This document shows, piece after piece, positions 7,370 to 15,597 of a stretch of 43,135 bases of DNA. A program made the translations under genes and the position numbers. Source of the stretch: Microcaldota archaeon. Lineage in GTDB: Archaea > Micrarchaeota > Micrarchaeia > Micrarchaeales > Micrarchaeaceae. The notes under the pieces were generated by a model, which did not search any database, had not been told where the DNA came from, and saw nothing but the letters and a program-made list of their open reading frames with translations. The stretch spans positions 1 to 43,135 of the forward strand of contig JAKATK010000013.1 of the NCBI GenBank assembly GCA_021827995.1, in the 5' to 3' direction. The number at the start of each line of letters is the position of its first letter. Position 1 is the stretch's first letter.

Positions 7370-9067
7370 CTACTGCACTGAACTAAAGCTGACGCTTGGC
7401 ACCTCGCCGTTGGGCGGATATGCCGCATGGTAGTAGCTTATTGGGCTGCCAGACCACAAGGCCGTTAGGCTGCCGCCACCATTTTCTTCGTAATCCATCT
7501 CAAGCGCATAGTCCCCGGAGTTTATGTCGCCCTGGTGCTCGGCACCGCACTGGTTGTACCATGCATTGAATATGTTGTCTGGATTTGAGGCGCCGCCCAG
7601 CCAGTACTGGCCGTTAGGATTGCCTGCGGTGCTCGAATAGCCAATTGCCATCGCGTCGTCGGTTGCGCCGTAGACTGTTGTAGCCGTGGGCACATCGACA
7701 AACGCGGTCATCTTTATTATCCATGAGTTAGATGAATCGCCTGGCGGCACCGGCGGATCTGGATACGCCGCACCGTAACTGTAGAACTGCTGGTAGTTCA
7801 TTATCACGTTGTTCTGGTTACCTATGTTGCCGCCGCCACACACTGAAATAGTTTGGGTGTTGCCTGTACTTTGTGTCGTAAACGGCGATGTTGATGAGGT
7901 AAACTGCTCACAGTCGCTTATTGTAACACCATCACCTAGCAGGGCGGCGTACACATTGTTCTGTGATGGCGGGCCGCACGTCCCTTGGTAATCGTAGTAT
8001 ATCTGGAAGATCGCACCTGGCTCCATGACATTCTGTATGTTATCGTTGCTTGAACCATCCAACTGCAAAGCCGCACCGGCATAGTTACCGTCAAAATTCA
8101 CGTTGGTTGGTTCGAATACCATGTACACGACAGTTCCGCTGAAGCTTTCCCCGTTAGGCAACTTAATCCAGAGCTCTGCCGAAGTTGATGAACCGCACGG
8201 AGATGCGTTGCAGGATCCCAGCCATGAATACAGCTCGCCGGATGGTACGCCGTTGGACAACGATTGGTAGAATCTCATGTTGCCCAGATCCGAAGAGATG
8301 CATGTACTACCGCCACATGCGGAGGAATATGAAGATGGGTTTATGTTTATTAGCTGTTGGAATGTCCCTGATATGGACGTGCTTGGCGCCAGCGTTATCT
8401 CTATGTAGTAAACCGACGTAGTTGTTGTGCTCGTAGTCGTTGTTGTGGTCGTGCTCGTGGACGAGCTTGATGTCGTCGTTGTTGTGGTCGTCGTAGTAGT
8501 CGTGCTGCCCAGAAAGCTGCCGGAAGACTTCACGGTCAATGTTGCTACCTTCGAGTACGCTGTCGGGCTGCTGCACGGGCTGAGACAGTAGCCCAGCCAG
8601 ACGTAGCCGGCGAACGGGGTGCCCATCGCCGGATTGCTCGGCACGCCGCCAGCCTGGAAGTCATTCGCCGGGAAGTCAACCTGGACAATCTGGCCGGATA
8701 TAAGTACGTTCGAGGGGCCGCCGACTTGCGCCGCGGTGTTCGTAGAGAAACCGGCAGGAACGCCCTTGGGATTTAGAGCCTCGCCCTGCGATGCGACGAA
8801 GACCCAGTCTCCGTAGTAGTCCCTGCCTGTGGTCTGGCCGAAGGTGAAAGTTATGCCGTTGGAGGTGTAAACAGGGTTCTTGCATACGAAACCGGCCTGC
8901 GCGATGCAGGCCTGAGGAGCAAGGTTCGAGCCGTTGAACACTCCGAGTTCGAAGAGTGCAGCGAGGACTACCGCTATGATCAGGATGGCCCACCCGTAGG
9001 TCATGAGATACTCCATGGCCGACTGCGCCACGAGCCGCAACCTTTTCGGTACCATCGTTCTCCCCAT
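7370..9067 (-). CDS. Class III signal-peptide surface protein with DUF2341-like domain
   Basis: A protein of 565 residues (561 if ATG 9055 is used). The N-terminus has a short basic leader, the processing site before QSAMEYLMTYGWAILII and the hydrophobic pilin-type helix, as in archaeal type IV pilins cut by FlaK/PibD-like peptidase. A scaffold of about 150 residues follows (GVFNGSNLAPQACIAQAG through GTPFAGYVWLGYCLSPC), shared with the proteins at 20169, 39255 and 40601. Next comes a Thr/Ser linker of about 30 residues, then a DUF2341-like region (SSDLGNMRFYQS, SAELWIKLP) and a beta-rich end. It is probably displayed on the cell surface as an adhesin-like subunit. ATG 9055 fits a leaderless mRNA from the TATA at 9081 better. 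Confidence 0.8.
   Translation of the reverse strand: MGRTMVPKRLRLVAQSAMEYLMTYGWAILIIAVVLAALFELGVFNGSNLAPQACIAQAGFVCKNPVYTSNGITFTFGQTTGRDYYGDWVFVASQGEALNPKGVPAGFSTNTAAQVGGPSNVLISGQIVQVDFPANDFQAGGVPSNPAMGTPFAGYVWLGYCLSPCSSPTAYSKVATLTVKSSGSFLGSTTTTTTTTTTTSSSSTSTTTTTTTSTTTTSVYYIEITLAPSTSISGTFQQLININPSSYSSACGGSTCISSDLGNMRFYQSLSNGVPSGELYSWLGSCNASPCGSSTSAELWIKLPNGESFSGTVVYMVFEPTNVNFDGNYAGAALQLDGSSNDNIQNVMEPGAIFQIYYDYQGTCGPPSQNNVYAALLGDGVTISDCEQFTSSTSPFTTQSTGNTQTISVCGGGNIGNQNNVIMNYQQFYSYGAAYPDPPVPPGDSSNSWIIKMTAFVDVPTATTVYGATDDAMAIGYSSTAGNPNGQYWLGGASNPDNIFNAWYNQCGAEHQGDINSGDYALEMDYEENGGGSLTALWSGSPISYYHAAYPPNGEVPSVSFSSVQ
8409..8512 (-). repeat. Low-complexity Thr/Ser codon repeat (linker)
   Basis: About 100 bases of near-tandem ACN/AGC codons on the minus strand (GTN triplets on the plus strand) encode the poly-Thr/Ser hinge between the pilin scaffold and the C-terminal domain. 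Such DNA is prone to length change by slippage. Confidence 0.75.
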
Positions 9068-9080
9068 ACGCGTTAGATTT

Positions 9081-9090
9081 GTATTATAAC
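9081..9090 (-). promoter_or_regulatory. TATA box of the surface-protein gene
   Basis: GTTATAATAC on the minus strand. It predicts transcription starting near 9058, which would favour the second ATG (9055) as the start. A second AT-rich site lies at 9104-9113. Confidence 0.45.
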
Positions 9091-9157
9091 TTACAACAAA
9101 TCCTTTTTATTAGATTACTACATGCCTGAACGCGCGGACGGCCACACGCACAGCGGG

Positions 9158-10408
9158 CTAACCCTGGACCACTATCCTGCCGCGCTTTATCACTGTGCGC
9201 ACGCTGTTGCGCGCTATGCCGTACGGCACCAGTCTGTGGTCGCCGACGTCCATTATGACGATGTCGGCCTGCTTGCCGGCCTCTATGCTACCTATCGTGT
9301 CAGCCATGCCGATGGCGTGGGCGGCGTTTATCGTGACGGCGCTGAGCGCCTCTGCCGGCGACATGCCTAGCTTGATGCAGGCCAATGACACGATAAACTG
9401 GAGCGAGAGGCACGGGCACGTGCCCGGGTTGAAGTCAGTCGCGAGGGCTACTGGAATGCCTGCGTCTATCAAGCCCCTGGCGTCCGCGTAGGCGTCGCTG
9501 CAAAGAAAGAACGGCACCCCAGGCATGAGCACCGCTATGCTACCGGCGGCCTTTATGTTTCGTACACCATCCTGGGTGATCGCGTCAAGGTGGTCCGCGC
9601 TGGCTGCGTGAACCTTGTTGGCGACGTCGGTGCCGCCGATGTCGCTGAACTCGTCGGTGTGTATGCGGGGCTTGAGGCCCTCAGCCTTGCACGCGCGCAG
9701 TATATCGAGCGACTCGTCGGCAGTGAAAGCGCCGCGCTCGCAGAAGACGTCGCAGTACTTGGCGATGCCCTGGCGCACGACGCGCGGCAGCATATCGTCT
9801 ATTACGAACCTCGTGTACGATGCGCTGCCGTCAAACTCACCTGGCACCGCATGGGCGCCGAGGAAGGTCGGCACTATCTCCACTGGCTGCATTGCGCCGA
9901 GCCTGCCGAGTATGCCGAGGATCCTGAGCTCGTCTCTTATGGACAGGCCGTATCCGCTCTTGGCCTCTGCGGTCGTGGTGCCTGACGAGAGCATCGAGCC
10001 CAGGTTCGCGAGGGCGAGCTTCGTCAGCTCGGAATCGCTGGCCCTTCTGGTGGCTGATACTGTGCTCAATATGCCGGTGGCGCCGCGGCTGCGCCTGCCA
10101 GAGAGCCTGTCCAGCCACTCACGCTCCCTTGAGCCGGCGAACACCAGGTGGGTGTGGCAGTCTATTAATCCTGGCATCACGACGCGACCGCTCGCATCGA
10201 TAACCTTCGTTCTTGGGCCAACACGAACTGAGCCCCTGAGCCTGTCGCTGGCGCCGACCCATGAGATCTTGCCACTTGATACCGCAACCGCTCCGTCCCT
10301 GATGATGCCCAACGATGACATGGATTTGCCGGTTTTTGGCCTGGAGCTAGCGCCGCGAATGGTGAGAAGTTCCGACGCGTTCTCTATGACTAGGTCGGCC
10401 GGCAGCAT
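9158..10408 (-). CDS. hutI: Imidazolonepropionase
   Basis: A 416-residue amidohydrolase-fold enzyme that hydrolyses 4-imidazolone-5-propanoate to N-formimino-glutamate, the third step of histidine degradation. Metal and substrate residues are visible: HTH at 85-87 in DCHTHLVFAGS, SGYGL at 151-155, H185 in LGAHAVP, H250 in IHTDEFS, H273 and D325 in ATDFNPG. ATG 10408 is chosen because it lies 4 bases after the hutU stop; the frame is open upstream to 10480, but that would overlap hutU. It is the last gene of the hutG-hutU-hutI operon. Confidence 0.93.
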   Translation of the reverse strand: MLPADLVIENASELLTIRGASSRPKTGKSMSSLGIIRDGAVAVSSGKISWVGASDRLRGSVRVGPRTKVIDASGRVVMPGLIDCHTHLVFAGSREREWLDRLSGRRSRGATGILSTVSATRRASDSELTKLALANLGSMLSSGTTTAEAKSGYGLSIRDELRILGILGRLGAMQPVEIVPTFLGAHAVPGEFDGSASYTRFVIDDMLPRVVRQGIAKYCDVFCERGAFTADESLDILRACKAEGLKPRIHTDEFSDIGGTDVANKVHAASADHLDAITQDGVRNIKAAGSIAVLMPGVPFFLCSDAYADARGLIDAGIPVALATDFNPGTCPCLSLQFIVSLACIKLGMSPAEALSAVTINAAHAIGMADTIGSIEAGKQADIVIMDVGDHRLVPYGIARNSVRTVIKRGRIVVQG

Positions 10409-10412
10409 CGCC

Positions 10413-12095
10413 TCACTCTGGTATCCGGACGCCCTTGGAGAGCGCTGTCTTAACGGCTTCGTCGTAGCCCGCATCTGCATGCCTAGCTACGCCTATGCCT
10501 GGGTCTACAGTAAGAACACGGCGCAGCCTCTTCTCGCACTCCGCAGTGCCCTCCGCGACGATGACCATGCCAGCGTGCAGCGCATTGCCTATTCCGACGC
10601 CGCCGCCGTTGTGGAAGCTCACCCAGCTGGCGCCGCAGCACGCGTTGAGCGCGAAGTTGAGGAGCGGCCAGTCAGCTATCGCGTCGCTGCCGTCGAGCAT
10701 GTCCTCGGTTTCGCGGTAGGGCGAGGCCACTGAGCCGCAGTCCAGGTGGTCCCTGCCCATCACTATCGGGGCGGCCAGCTCCTTCTTCTTGACCATCCTG
10801 TTGATGGCCACGCCGGCCTTGGCCCTGTCTCCATATCCGAGCCAGCATATCCTGGCCGGCAGGCCTGTGAACGGCACGCGCTTCGACGCAAGATCGAGCC
10901 AGTTCTTCAGGCGGGCGTTGTCTGGGAAAAGCTCGACCAGCATGGAGTCTATCTTATGGATGTCATCGGCATCGCCGGAGAGCGCGGCCCACCTGAACGG
11001 GCCCATGCCCTTGCAGAACATAGGCCTTATGTACGCCGGCACAAATCCAGGATAGCGGAACTTGCCAGCCTGGTCCCTGATTTCCAGGCCGGCCCGCTCA
11101 GCCTGGGCCCGCAGGTTGTTCCCGTAATCGAACACCCTAGAGCCGAGGCGCTGCATGTCAAGCATCGCTGCGGTGTGCCTCCTTATCGAATCCAGGGAGA
11201 GCTTCTTGTACGCCTCCGGGTCGCTCTCCCTGAGCTTGTCGAGCTCCTTCAGGTCGCCGATCGGCACGTAACTGAGGAGGTCGTGCGCCGGCGTCTGGTC
11301 GGTCACGAGGTCAGGGATGACGCCGCGCCTCACCAGCTCCGGGTATACCTCTGCTGCGTTGCCGACCAGCCCTATCGACAGGGGCCTGCGCTCGGCCAGA
11401 GCCTTCTTCGCGAGCCCAAGGGCCTTGTCGAGGCTGTCAGCCATGGCATCGCAGTAGCCCTCGCGCAGCTTGCGCTCTATGCGCTCCCTCCTGACCTCGA
11501 CGTCTATGATGACAGCGCCGGCCATGGTGGCGGCCATGGGCTGCGCGCCGCTCATGCCGCCCATGCCTGCAGTCAGTATAAGCTTGCCGTGCAGCGTGTC
11601 CGTGTGGAACTCCTTTGAACTGGCCTCGGAAAACGTCTCGTACGTGCCCTGCAGTATGCCCTGGGTGCCGATGTAGATCCAGCTGCCAGCGGTCATCTGT
11701 CCGTACATCGTCAGGCCCATTGAATCGTACATGTCGAAGTTCTCCTGCGTCGACCATTTCGGCACGATGTTCGAGTTCGCTATTATGACGCGAGGCGCGC
11801 CGGCGTGCGTCTTGGCCACGTACACGGGTTTGCCGCTCTGCACGCACAGCGTCTCGTCGCGGCCAAGATCCATGAGCGCGCGCATTATCCTATTGTATTC
11901 GCGCCAGTTCCTCGCGGCCCTGCCCGCCCCGCCGTACACGATGAGCTCGGCCGGGTCGACTGCGACCTCTGGGTCGAGGTTGTTCATCAGCATCCGCATC
12001 GCTGCCTCTGCGCTCCAGCTCTTGCAGTGCAGCTCCGAACCTCGCGGTGCCCTTATCGGCCCTGCCGGCCTCTCCTCGTAGTGCATCGGCCTCAT
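10413..12095 (-). CDS. hutU: Urocanate hydratase
   Basis: A 560-residue NAD-dependent urocanase that converts urocanate to imidazolonepropionate. Family hallmarks are [11 protein letters not shown] near the N-terminus, [24 protein letters not shown] and [15 protein letters not shown]. Length is normal. Its ATG overlaps the hutG stop (ATGA, 12092-12095), and an in-frame ATG three codons in is also possible. hutI follows after 4 bases. Its substrate normally comes from histidine ammonia-lyase (HutH), which is not in this window. Confidence 0.94.
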   Translation of the reverse strand: MRPMHYEERPAGPIRAPRGSELHCKSWSAEAAMRMLMNNLDPEVAVDPAELIVYGGAGRAARNWREYNRIMRALMDLGRDETLCVQSGKPVYVAKTHAGAPRVIIANSNIVPKWSTQENFDMYDSMGLTMYGQMTAGSWIYIGTQGILQGTYETFSEASSKEFHTDTLHGKLILTAGMGGMSGAQPMAATMAGAVIIDVEVRRERIERKLREGYCDAMADSLDKALGLAKKALAERRPLSIGLVGNAAEVYPELVRRGVIPDLVTDQTPAHDLLSYVPIGDLKELDKLRESDPEAYKKLSLDSIRRHTAAMLDMQRLGSRVFDYGNNLRAQAERAGLEIRDQAGKFRYPGFVPAYIRPMFCKGMGPFRWAALSGDADDIHKIDSMLVELFPDNARLKNWLDLASKRVPFTGLPARICWLGYGDRAKAGVAINRMVKKKELAAPIVMGRDHLDCGSVASPYRETEDMLDGSDAIADWPLLNFALNACCGASWVSFHNGGGVGIGNALHAGMVIVAEGTAECEKRLRRVLTVDPGIGVARHADAGYDEAVKTALSKGVRIPE

Positions 12096-13075
12096 GAGCG
12101 CGCGCCCCTGGTAGCGAAACCGTTGATGAAGCTTATGATCATCTCGGCGGCGAGCATCGCAGTCCTGCCGTCGAAGTCGTACATCGGGTTGAGCTCCATT
12201 ATGTCGAACAACTTCAGCCTCTTATCGGCGCCTGCGGCGAAGCAGGCATCCAGTATGTCTTCGACCGCTATGCCTCTCGGGCTCGGCGCGCTGCACCCTG
12301 GCGCGACGCTCTGCGGCATGGCATCCACGTCGACGCTGAGCGCGAGCGCCGCAGTGCCGCGGCCGGCCGACGACAGCGCCCTGCCGATTGAACGCCGCAT
12401 GCCCGACCTCGTGATATCGTTGAGCGTTATCACTGTTGAGCCAATCTTATCAAGGTATGCGAGGTGCGCCGCAGCGTTGAGGTTGTCATGCGCGCCTAGC
12501 TCGACCAGGTTGCCGCCACTGACCCTGCCGCCGAGCTCTTCCAGTATGCGCTTGAACGAGGTGCCGCTGGATGCCCTGCCCTCTATCACAGGCCTGACGT
12601 CAAGGTGCGCGTCGACGTTTATGCAGCCGACCTTGCCCTTGGTCGCGTTGCACAGGCCACGCACGTTAGCGAAGGTTATGTCGTGGCCGCCGCCCAGAAC
12701 TATGAGCAGCATGCCCTTCTTTATCATCGAGGACACGACCTCGCTGACACGCTCGTGCGTCTCTACGGAATCGCGATCGGCCACGTTGACGTTGCCGAGG
12801 TCGCATACGCTTATGCCGCTGACGTCGATGCCGCGCTCCATGTTGTATGTCGTGCCGTGCCTCATCAGCGCGGCCCTTATCTGCTCGGGCCCGTGCCGCG
12901 CCCCCGGCCTGCCGCCGCTCAGCTCCACGCCGTAGTCGAACGGTACCCCAAGTATGCCGATGTCGTAGCTCTTGCCTTCGCGGTACTGCTCAACGATGTC
13001 CCTGATACGAGGATCGTCCTTGCCCATGCGTGCAGTGATGACCGCCAGCGCTGTGCTGGGCGTAAGGTACTTCAT
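12092..13075 (-). CDS. hutG: Ureohydrolase, probable formimidoylglutamase
   Basis: A 327-residue arginase/agmatinase-fold enzyme. The binuclear manganese ligands are all present: H131 (GGGHD), D155, H157 and D159 (NVDAHLDVR), and D249 and D251 (SVDVDAM). The operon with hutU and hutI makes N-formimino-L-glutamate the likely substrate, giving glutamate and formamide. From sequence alone agmatinase or arginase remain possible. ATG 13075 is chosen because GGTGA lies 4 bases upstream; an upstream ATG at 13132 would precede the predicted transcription start. Confidence 0.85.
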   Translation of the reverse strand: MKYLTPSTALAVITARMGKDDPRIRDIVEQYREGKSYDIGILGVPFDYGVELSGGRPGARHGPEQIRAALMRHGTTYNMERGIDVSGISVCDLGNVNVADRDSVETHERVSEVVSSMIKKGMLLIVLGGGHDITFANVRGLCNATKGKVGCINVDAHLDVRPVIEGRASSGTSFKRILEELGGRVSGGNLVELGAHDNLNAAAHLAYLDKIGSTVITLNDITRSGMRRSIGRALSSAGRGTAALALSVDVDAMPQSVAPGCSAPSPRGIAVEDILDACFAAGADKRLKLFDIMELNPMYDFDGRTAMLAAEMIISFINGFATRGARS

Positions 13076-13137
13076 GGCGTCACCGTCCCTGCGCGCGGAG
13101 CGGCAAGGACCCGCTTCGTTATCAGTGCGCATGAAAA

Positions 13138-13145
13138 GTATTTAG
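13138..13145 (-). promoter_or_regulatory. TATA box of the hut operon
   Basis: CTAAATAC on the minus strand, about 66 bases before ATG 13075. This gives a leader of roughly 40 bases ending in a GGTGA ribosome site. Confidence 0.5.
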
Positions 13146-13203
13146 ATTAAAGCTGCCTCATAGTAGGAGCCGGCCGGTTCTTGCGGCCTGGCGACGTGGT
13201 ATC

Positions 13204-13809
13204 GTGAATGCTACAAGTGGGGCTTCGAAGAGAAACTCCGGCGCTGCCGAGCGTGTGCTTGTGCTCGTGAAGCCAGATGGCGTTGAGCGCGCGCTGATAG
13301 GCGCAGTAATAGGCAGGTTCGAGAGCGCTGGCCTCAAGGTAATAGGCATCAAGATGCTGAAGGCCGCAGGCGAGCAGGTGGCGAGGCACTACACGGACGA
13401 CGAGTCCTGGCTGGTCAGCGTGGGCACTAAGACAAAGAAGGCGTACGCGAGCAAGGGCATAGAGGTCAAGGAGAGCGAGCGCGAGATAGGCATCAGGATA
13501 AGGTCGCTGCTCATGAAGGAGCTCGTGCGCGGGCCCATAGTGGCCATGGCGCTGCAGGGCAACGCGGCGACAGAGGTCGCGCGCAAGATCGCAGGGGCCA
13601 CGGAGCCAAAGTCGGCCGACCCCTCTACCATAAGGGGCGCCTATGCGAGCGACACGTACGCCCTCGCGGACTCGAATGGCAGGCCGGTGAGGAACATAGT
13701 TCACGTGTCTGAGAACGCGGAGCTGTCCGAGAAGGAACTCGCGGTATGGTTCAGCGACGACGAGCTGTTCGATTACACAAGGGCCGACGAGCGGCAGATG
13801 TACGGCTGA
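13204..13809 (+). CDS. ndk: Nucleoside diphosphate kinase
   Basis: A 201-residue enzyme that transfers the gamma-phosphate between NTPs and NDPs. Visible features are VLVLVKPDGVERALIG with K23, the GAT-P-TIRG segment near 131-145, and the phospho-accepting histidine H167 in RNIVHVSENAELSEKE. The usual N-X-X-H-(G/A)-S-D reads NIVHVSE here, so Gly/Ala is Val and Asp is Glu. An insertion of about 30 residues follows the K-pocket. The GTG start at 13204 is uncertain; conserved sequence begins near residue 17. The 3' 259 bases are duplicated at 14631-14889, beyond a VapBC module. Confidence 0.88.
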   Translation: MNATSGASKRNSGAAERVLVLVKPDGVERALIGAVIGRFESAGLKVIGIKMLKAAGEQVARHYTDDESWLVSVGTKTKKAYASKGIEVKESEREIGIRIRSLLMKELVRGPIVAMALQGNAATEVARKIAGATEPKSADPSTIRGAYASDTYALADSNGRPVRNIVHVSENAELSEKELAVWFSDDELFDYTRADERQMYG

Positions 13810-13812
13810 TGC
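13554..13812 (+). repeat. Direct repeat, copy 1: 3' end of intact ndk
   Basis: Starts at GCAGGGCAACG within ndk and ends 3 bases past its stop. It corresponds to 14631-14889 at a constant offset of 1077 bases with no gaps. Confidence 0.9.
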
Positions 13813-13896
13813 GTGCGTATGCCCTGAAAACGCTCACTTTTCCGCGGTGTCCAGTGCAATCTCTGACAAGGTGCAGACAATCCCTCTGCGTCTGGA

Positions 13897-14265
13897 TCAC
13901 GCCCTGATTACCGTGACACCCCTATCGAAAGCACCCATCGCCTTATCCCTCGTCGCAAGCACTTCGCTGTGGGCATGGCATATCCCGAGTATCAGGAGGT
14001 CAAGCTCTCCAACCTTCTTGCTTCCTGGTTTTTTGTACAGCCCTATGGTTTCTTCCATCGCAGGTTCTGTGAAATAGTATAGCCTGAAAGTACCGAGGAA
14101 TGACCTTGTCCTCGATTCGTTGGCTTCGGTAGCGCCTCTCAATATCTCGTATTCCGTGAAGATTGTTATTCCCAACGTTTCTTCGGAGAACCGGGCGAGC
14201 GCTTTCCTTGTCGGCTCATGACCGTTGAATATGTCTATGACAAGATTGGTGTCTAGCACTACCAT
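13897..14265 (-). CDS. vapC: VapC toxin, PIN-domain ribonuclease
   Basis: A 122-residue PIN-domain protein with the acidic metal-binding residues D5 (VLDTN), E40 (TEYEILRG), D89 (GELDLLILG) and D107 (TRDKAM). VapC toxins cleave tRNA or rRNA when freed from VapB. The start is 4 bases after the vapB stop, so the pair forms one transcription unit. It lies between two copies of the ndk 3' end. Confidence 0.9.
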   Translation of the reverse strand: MVVLDTNLVIDIFNGHEPTRKALARFSEETLGITIFTEYEILRGATEANESRTRSFLGTFRLYYFTEPAMEETIGLYKKPGSKKVGELDLLILGICHAHSEVLATRDKAMGAFDRGVTVIRA

Positions 14266-14269
14266 TGTA

Positions 14270-14497
14270 TCATCCGGGACCGAACCTGAAGTCCTTCCTG
14301 AACTTCGCGGATGATGCCCGCATCGCGCCGGCTTCGGAATCGCTTATTGCGCCGAAGAACTTCATCACCGCATCGAAGTTCCCCTTGTCCTCCCTTCTGC
14401 TCGCTAACGACTTGATTACTTCGGTGAATGATTTTCCCCCTTTTATTTTCACAAGCATCGAGTAAACTTCGTCCGATATTGATATGACCCGAACCAT
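14270..14497 (-). CDS. vapB: VapB antitoxin
   Basis: A 75-residue protein with the archaeal VapB pattern VISISDEVYSMLVKIKGGKS followed by FTEVIKSL: an N-terminal strand for operator binding, a helix, and a flexible C-terminal tail (FRKDFRFGPG) that would occupy the VapC active site. It precedes vapC as usual. A perfect 18-base palindrome begins 15 bases upstream of its ATG. Confidence 0.88.
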   Translation of the reverse strand: MVRVISISDEVYSMLVKIKGGKSFTEVIKSLASRREDKGNFDAVMKFFGAISDSEAGAMRASSAKFRKDFRFGPG

Positions 14498-14512
14498 TTT
14501 CTCACTATATAC

Positions 14513-14530
14513 ATATATGCATGCATATAT
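14513..14530 (-). promoter_or_regulatory. Palindromic operator and promoter of vapBC
   Basis: ATATATGCATGCATATAT is an 18-base perfect palindrome directly downstream of, and overlapping, the TATA-like GATATAAATATAT (14525-14537, minus strand). It is well placed for autorepression by a VapB-VapC complex. Confidence 0.6.
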
Positions 14531-14589
14531 TTATATCTTGTGAATAGGCCGGTGCGCGCAATCCTGAAGCGCGAAAAACGCCAGGGCTG

Positions 14590-14886
14590 GTGGACGAGCT
14601 AGTACGCTGGCAGGTGGTGGCCATGAATCCGCAGGGCAACGCGGCGACAGAGGTCGCGCGCAAGATCGCAGGGGCCACGGAGCCAAAGTCGGCCGACCCC
14701 TCTACCATAAGGGGCGCCTATGCGAGCGACACGTACGCCCTCGCGGACTCGAATGGCAGGCCGGTGAGGAACATAGTTCACGTGTCTGAGAACGCGGAGC
14801 TGTCCGAGAAGGAACTCGCGGTATGGTTCAGCTACGACGAGCTGTTCGATTACACAAGGGCCGACGAGCGGCAGATGTACGGCTAA
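14590..14886 (+). pseudogene. Truncated ndk copy (3' fragment)
   Basis: A frame of 98 codons encoding only the C-terminal half of nucleoside diphosphate kinase, including the active-site His motif but lacking the N-terminal nucleotide-binding part. From 14631 it is almost identical to ndk. Upstream, from about 14596 to 14630, it is recognisably homologous but diverged (ELVRWQVVAMNP against ELVRGPIVAMAL), as if that stretch came from another ndk allele. Confidence 0.8.
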
Positions 14887-14889
14887 TGC
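14631..14889 (+). repeat. Direct repeat, copy 2 of the ndk 3' end
   Basis: Partner of 13554-13812, with a G-to-T change in the SDDE codon region and TAA in place of TGA. Confidence 0.9.
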
Positions 14890-14988
14890 CAGCTGATTAG
14901 CGCGAGTGGCAGCAGCGACGGAGCGCAACCGTGCCTACTGCACGATGGACGCACCCGCGCATCTTGCCAATAGGAGCGCATAACGTAT

Positions 14989-15492
14989 CTAGGCACGCCT
15001 CGCGAACCTGGCGATGGAGTACTGCGAGCTGTACCAGTCGTCCTCGATAGAATCCTCGCTGTGGCGCCTCGATACGAGCAGCTTGAATGCGCTCTTTATT
15101 TTTTCCGGGGTGTACTCATCCGTGAGCTTGCCGCCCATCTTCTTGAGCGCGCGCTCCACGGCACGGCCCTCGGACATGTAGTGGTAATCGTGCTCTTCTA
15201 TCACCATCGCGCACACGCCGTTGCCGTACTTTTCCCTCGCGTCGCCGCCCATCACGACCCTGAACTGGAGCTTGTTGCGAACGCTGCCGTCGAGCGCTGC
15301 CAGCATACGCACAAGCTCGTCGAGCGCAACGCCGATGTCGTCGGCGCGCACCGGCACAACGAACTTGTACCGCTCGTCCAATGAACTGGGGCTTAGGTAG
15401 CACCTAGTGAACCCCATCTTGAGCTCGCCCTCGCCGAGCCCGTCGGCGAACCTCTCTTCATCAGTCCTCTTCTTCGGCCAAAACTTTTCCAT
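14989..15492 (-). CDS. Hypothetical protein
   Basis: A protein of about 167 residues that I do not recognise. It starts MEKFWPKKRTDEERFADGLG, has a mixed alpha/beta middle (FVVPVRADDIGVALDELVRM, FRVVMGGDARE) and no membrane segment, and ends in a basic RFARRA. ATG 15492 or the adjacent ATG 15495 is chosen because GGGTGATC lies just upstream; the longer frame to 15573 would run into the terminator hairpin of the gene before it. Confidence 0.6.
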   Translation of the reverse strand: MEKFWPKKRTDEERFADGLGEGELKMGFTRCYLSPSSLDERYKFVVPVRADDIGVALDELVRMLAALDGSVRNKLQFRVVMGGDAREKYGNGVCAMVIEEHDYHYMSEGRAVERALKKMGGKLTDEYTPEKIKSAFKLLVSRRHSEDSIEDDWYSSQYSIARFARRA

Positions 15493-15545
15493 CATGATCA
15501 CCCATGTATACGTACACTGCACACCGGATCGGTTACCGCAAGCGC

Positions 15546-15575
15546 AAAAAATCAATGGTTGGACGGTGTCCAACC
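15546..15575 (-). terminator. Hairpin followed by a T-run after the DUF1059 gene
   Basis: On the minus strand an 8-bp perfect stem GGTTGGAC/GTCCAACC with a 3-base loop (15557-15575) is followed five bases later by six T (15546-15551), 23 bases after the DUF1059 stop. It looks like a bacterial intrinsic terminator; archaea usually need only the T-run. The palindrome could instead be an operator for the next gene. Confidence 0.45.
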
Positions 15576-15597
15576 AAAGTTGCGGGAGCTTGCGCGA

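Larger units (their letters stand above)
13554..14889. mobile_element. Small integrated element with VapBC at the ndk 3' end
   Basis: The last 256 bases of ndk plus 3 more are repeated directly at 13554-13812 and 14631-14889, essentially identical (one internal change, SDDE to SYDE, and TGA to TAA). The first copy completes ndk; the second is a 3' fragment. The 1077-base unit carries only a vapB-vapC pair on the minus strand. The arrangement mirrors the Doc element at tRNA-Val. No recombinase gene is present. Confidence 0.65.

Noticed and set aside
9615-12935. Long open frames on the plus strand opposite the hut genes (up to 376 codons)
   Set aside because: They mirror the codon pattern of GC-rich genes on the other strand, lack promoters and ribosome sites and show no domain. 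The minus-strand hut proteins are unmistakable.
6447-14586. Shared GCCAGGG just before the second repeat of each toxin element (6447-6453 and 14580-14586)
   Set aside because: Seven bases in GC-rich DNA can match by chance and the distance to the repeat differs, so I do not treat it as an integration signal.
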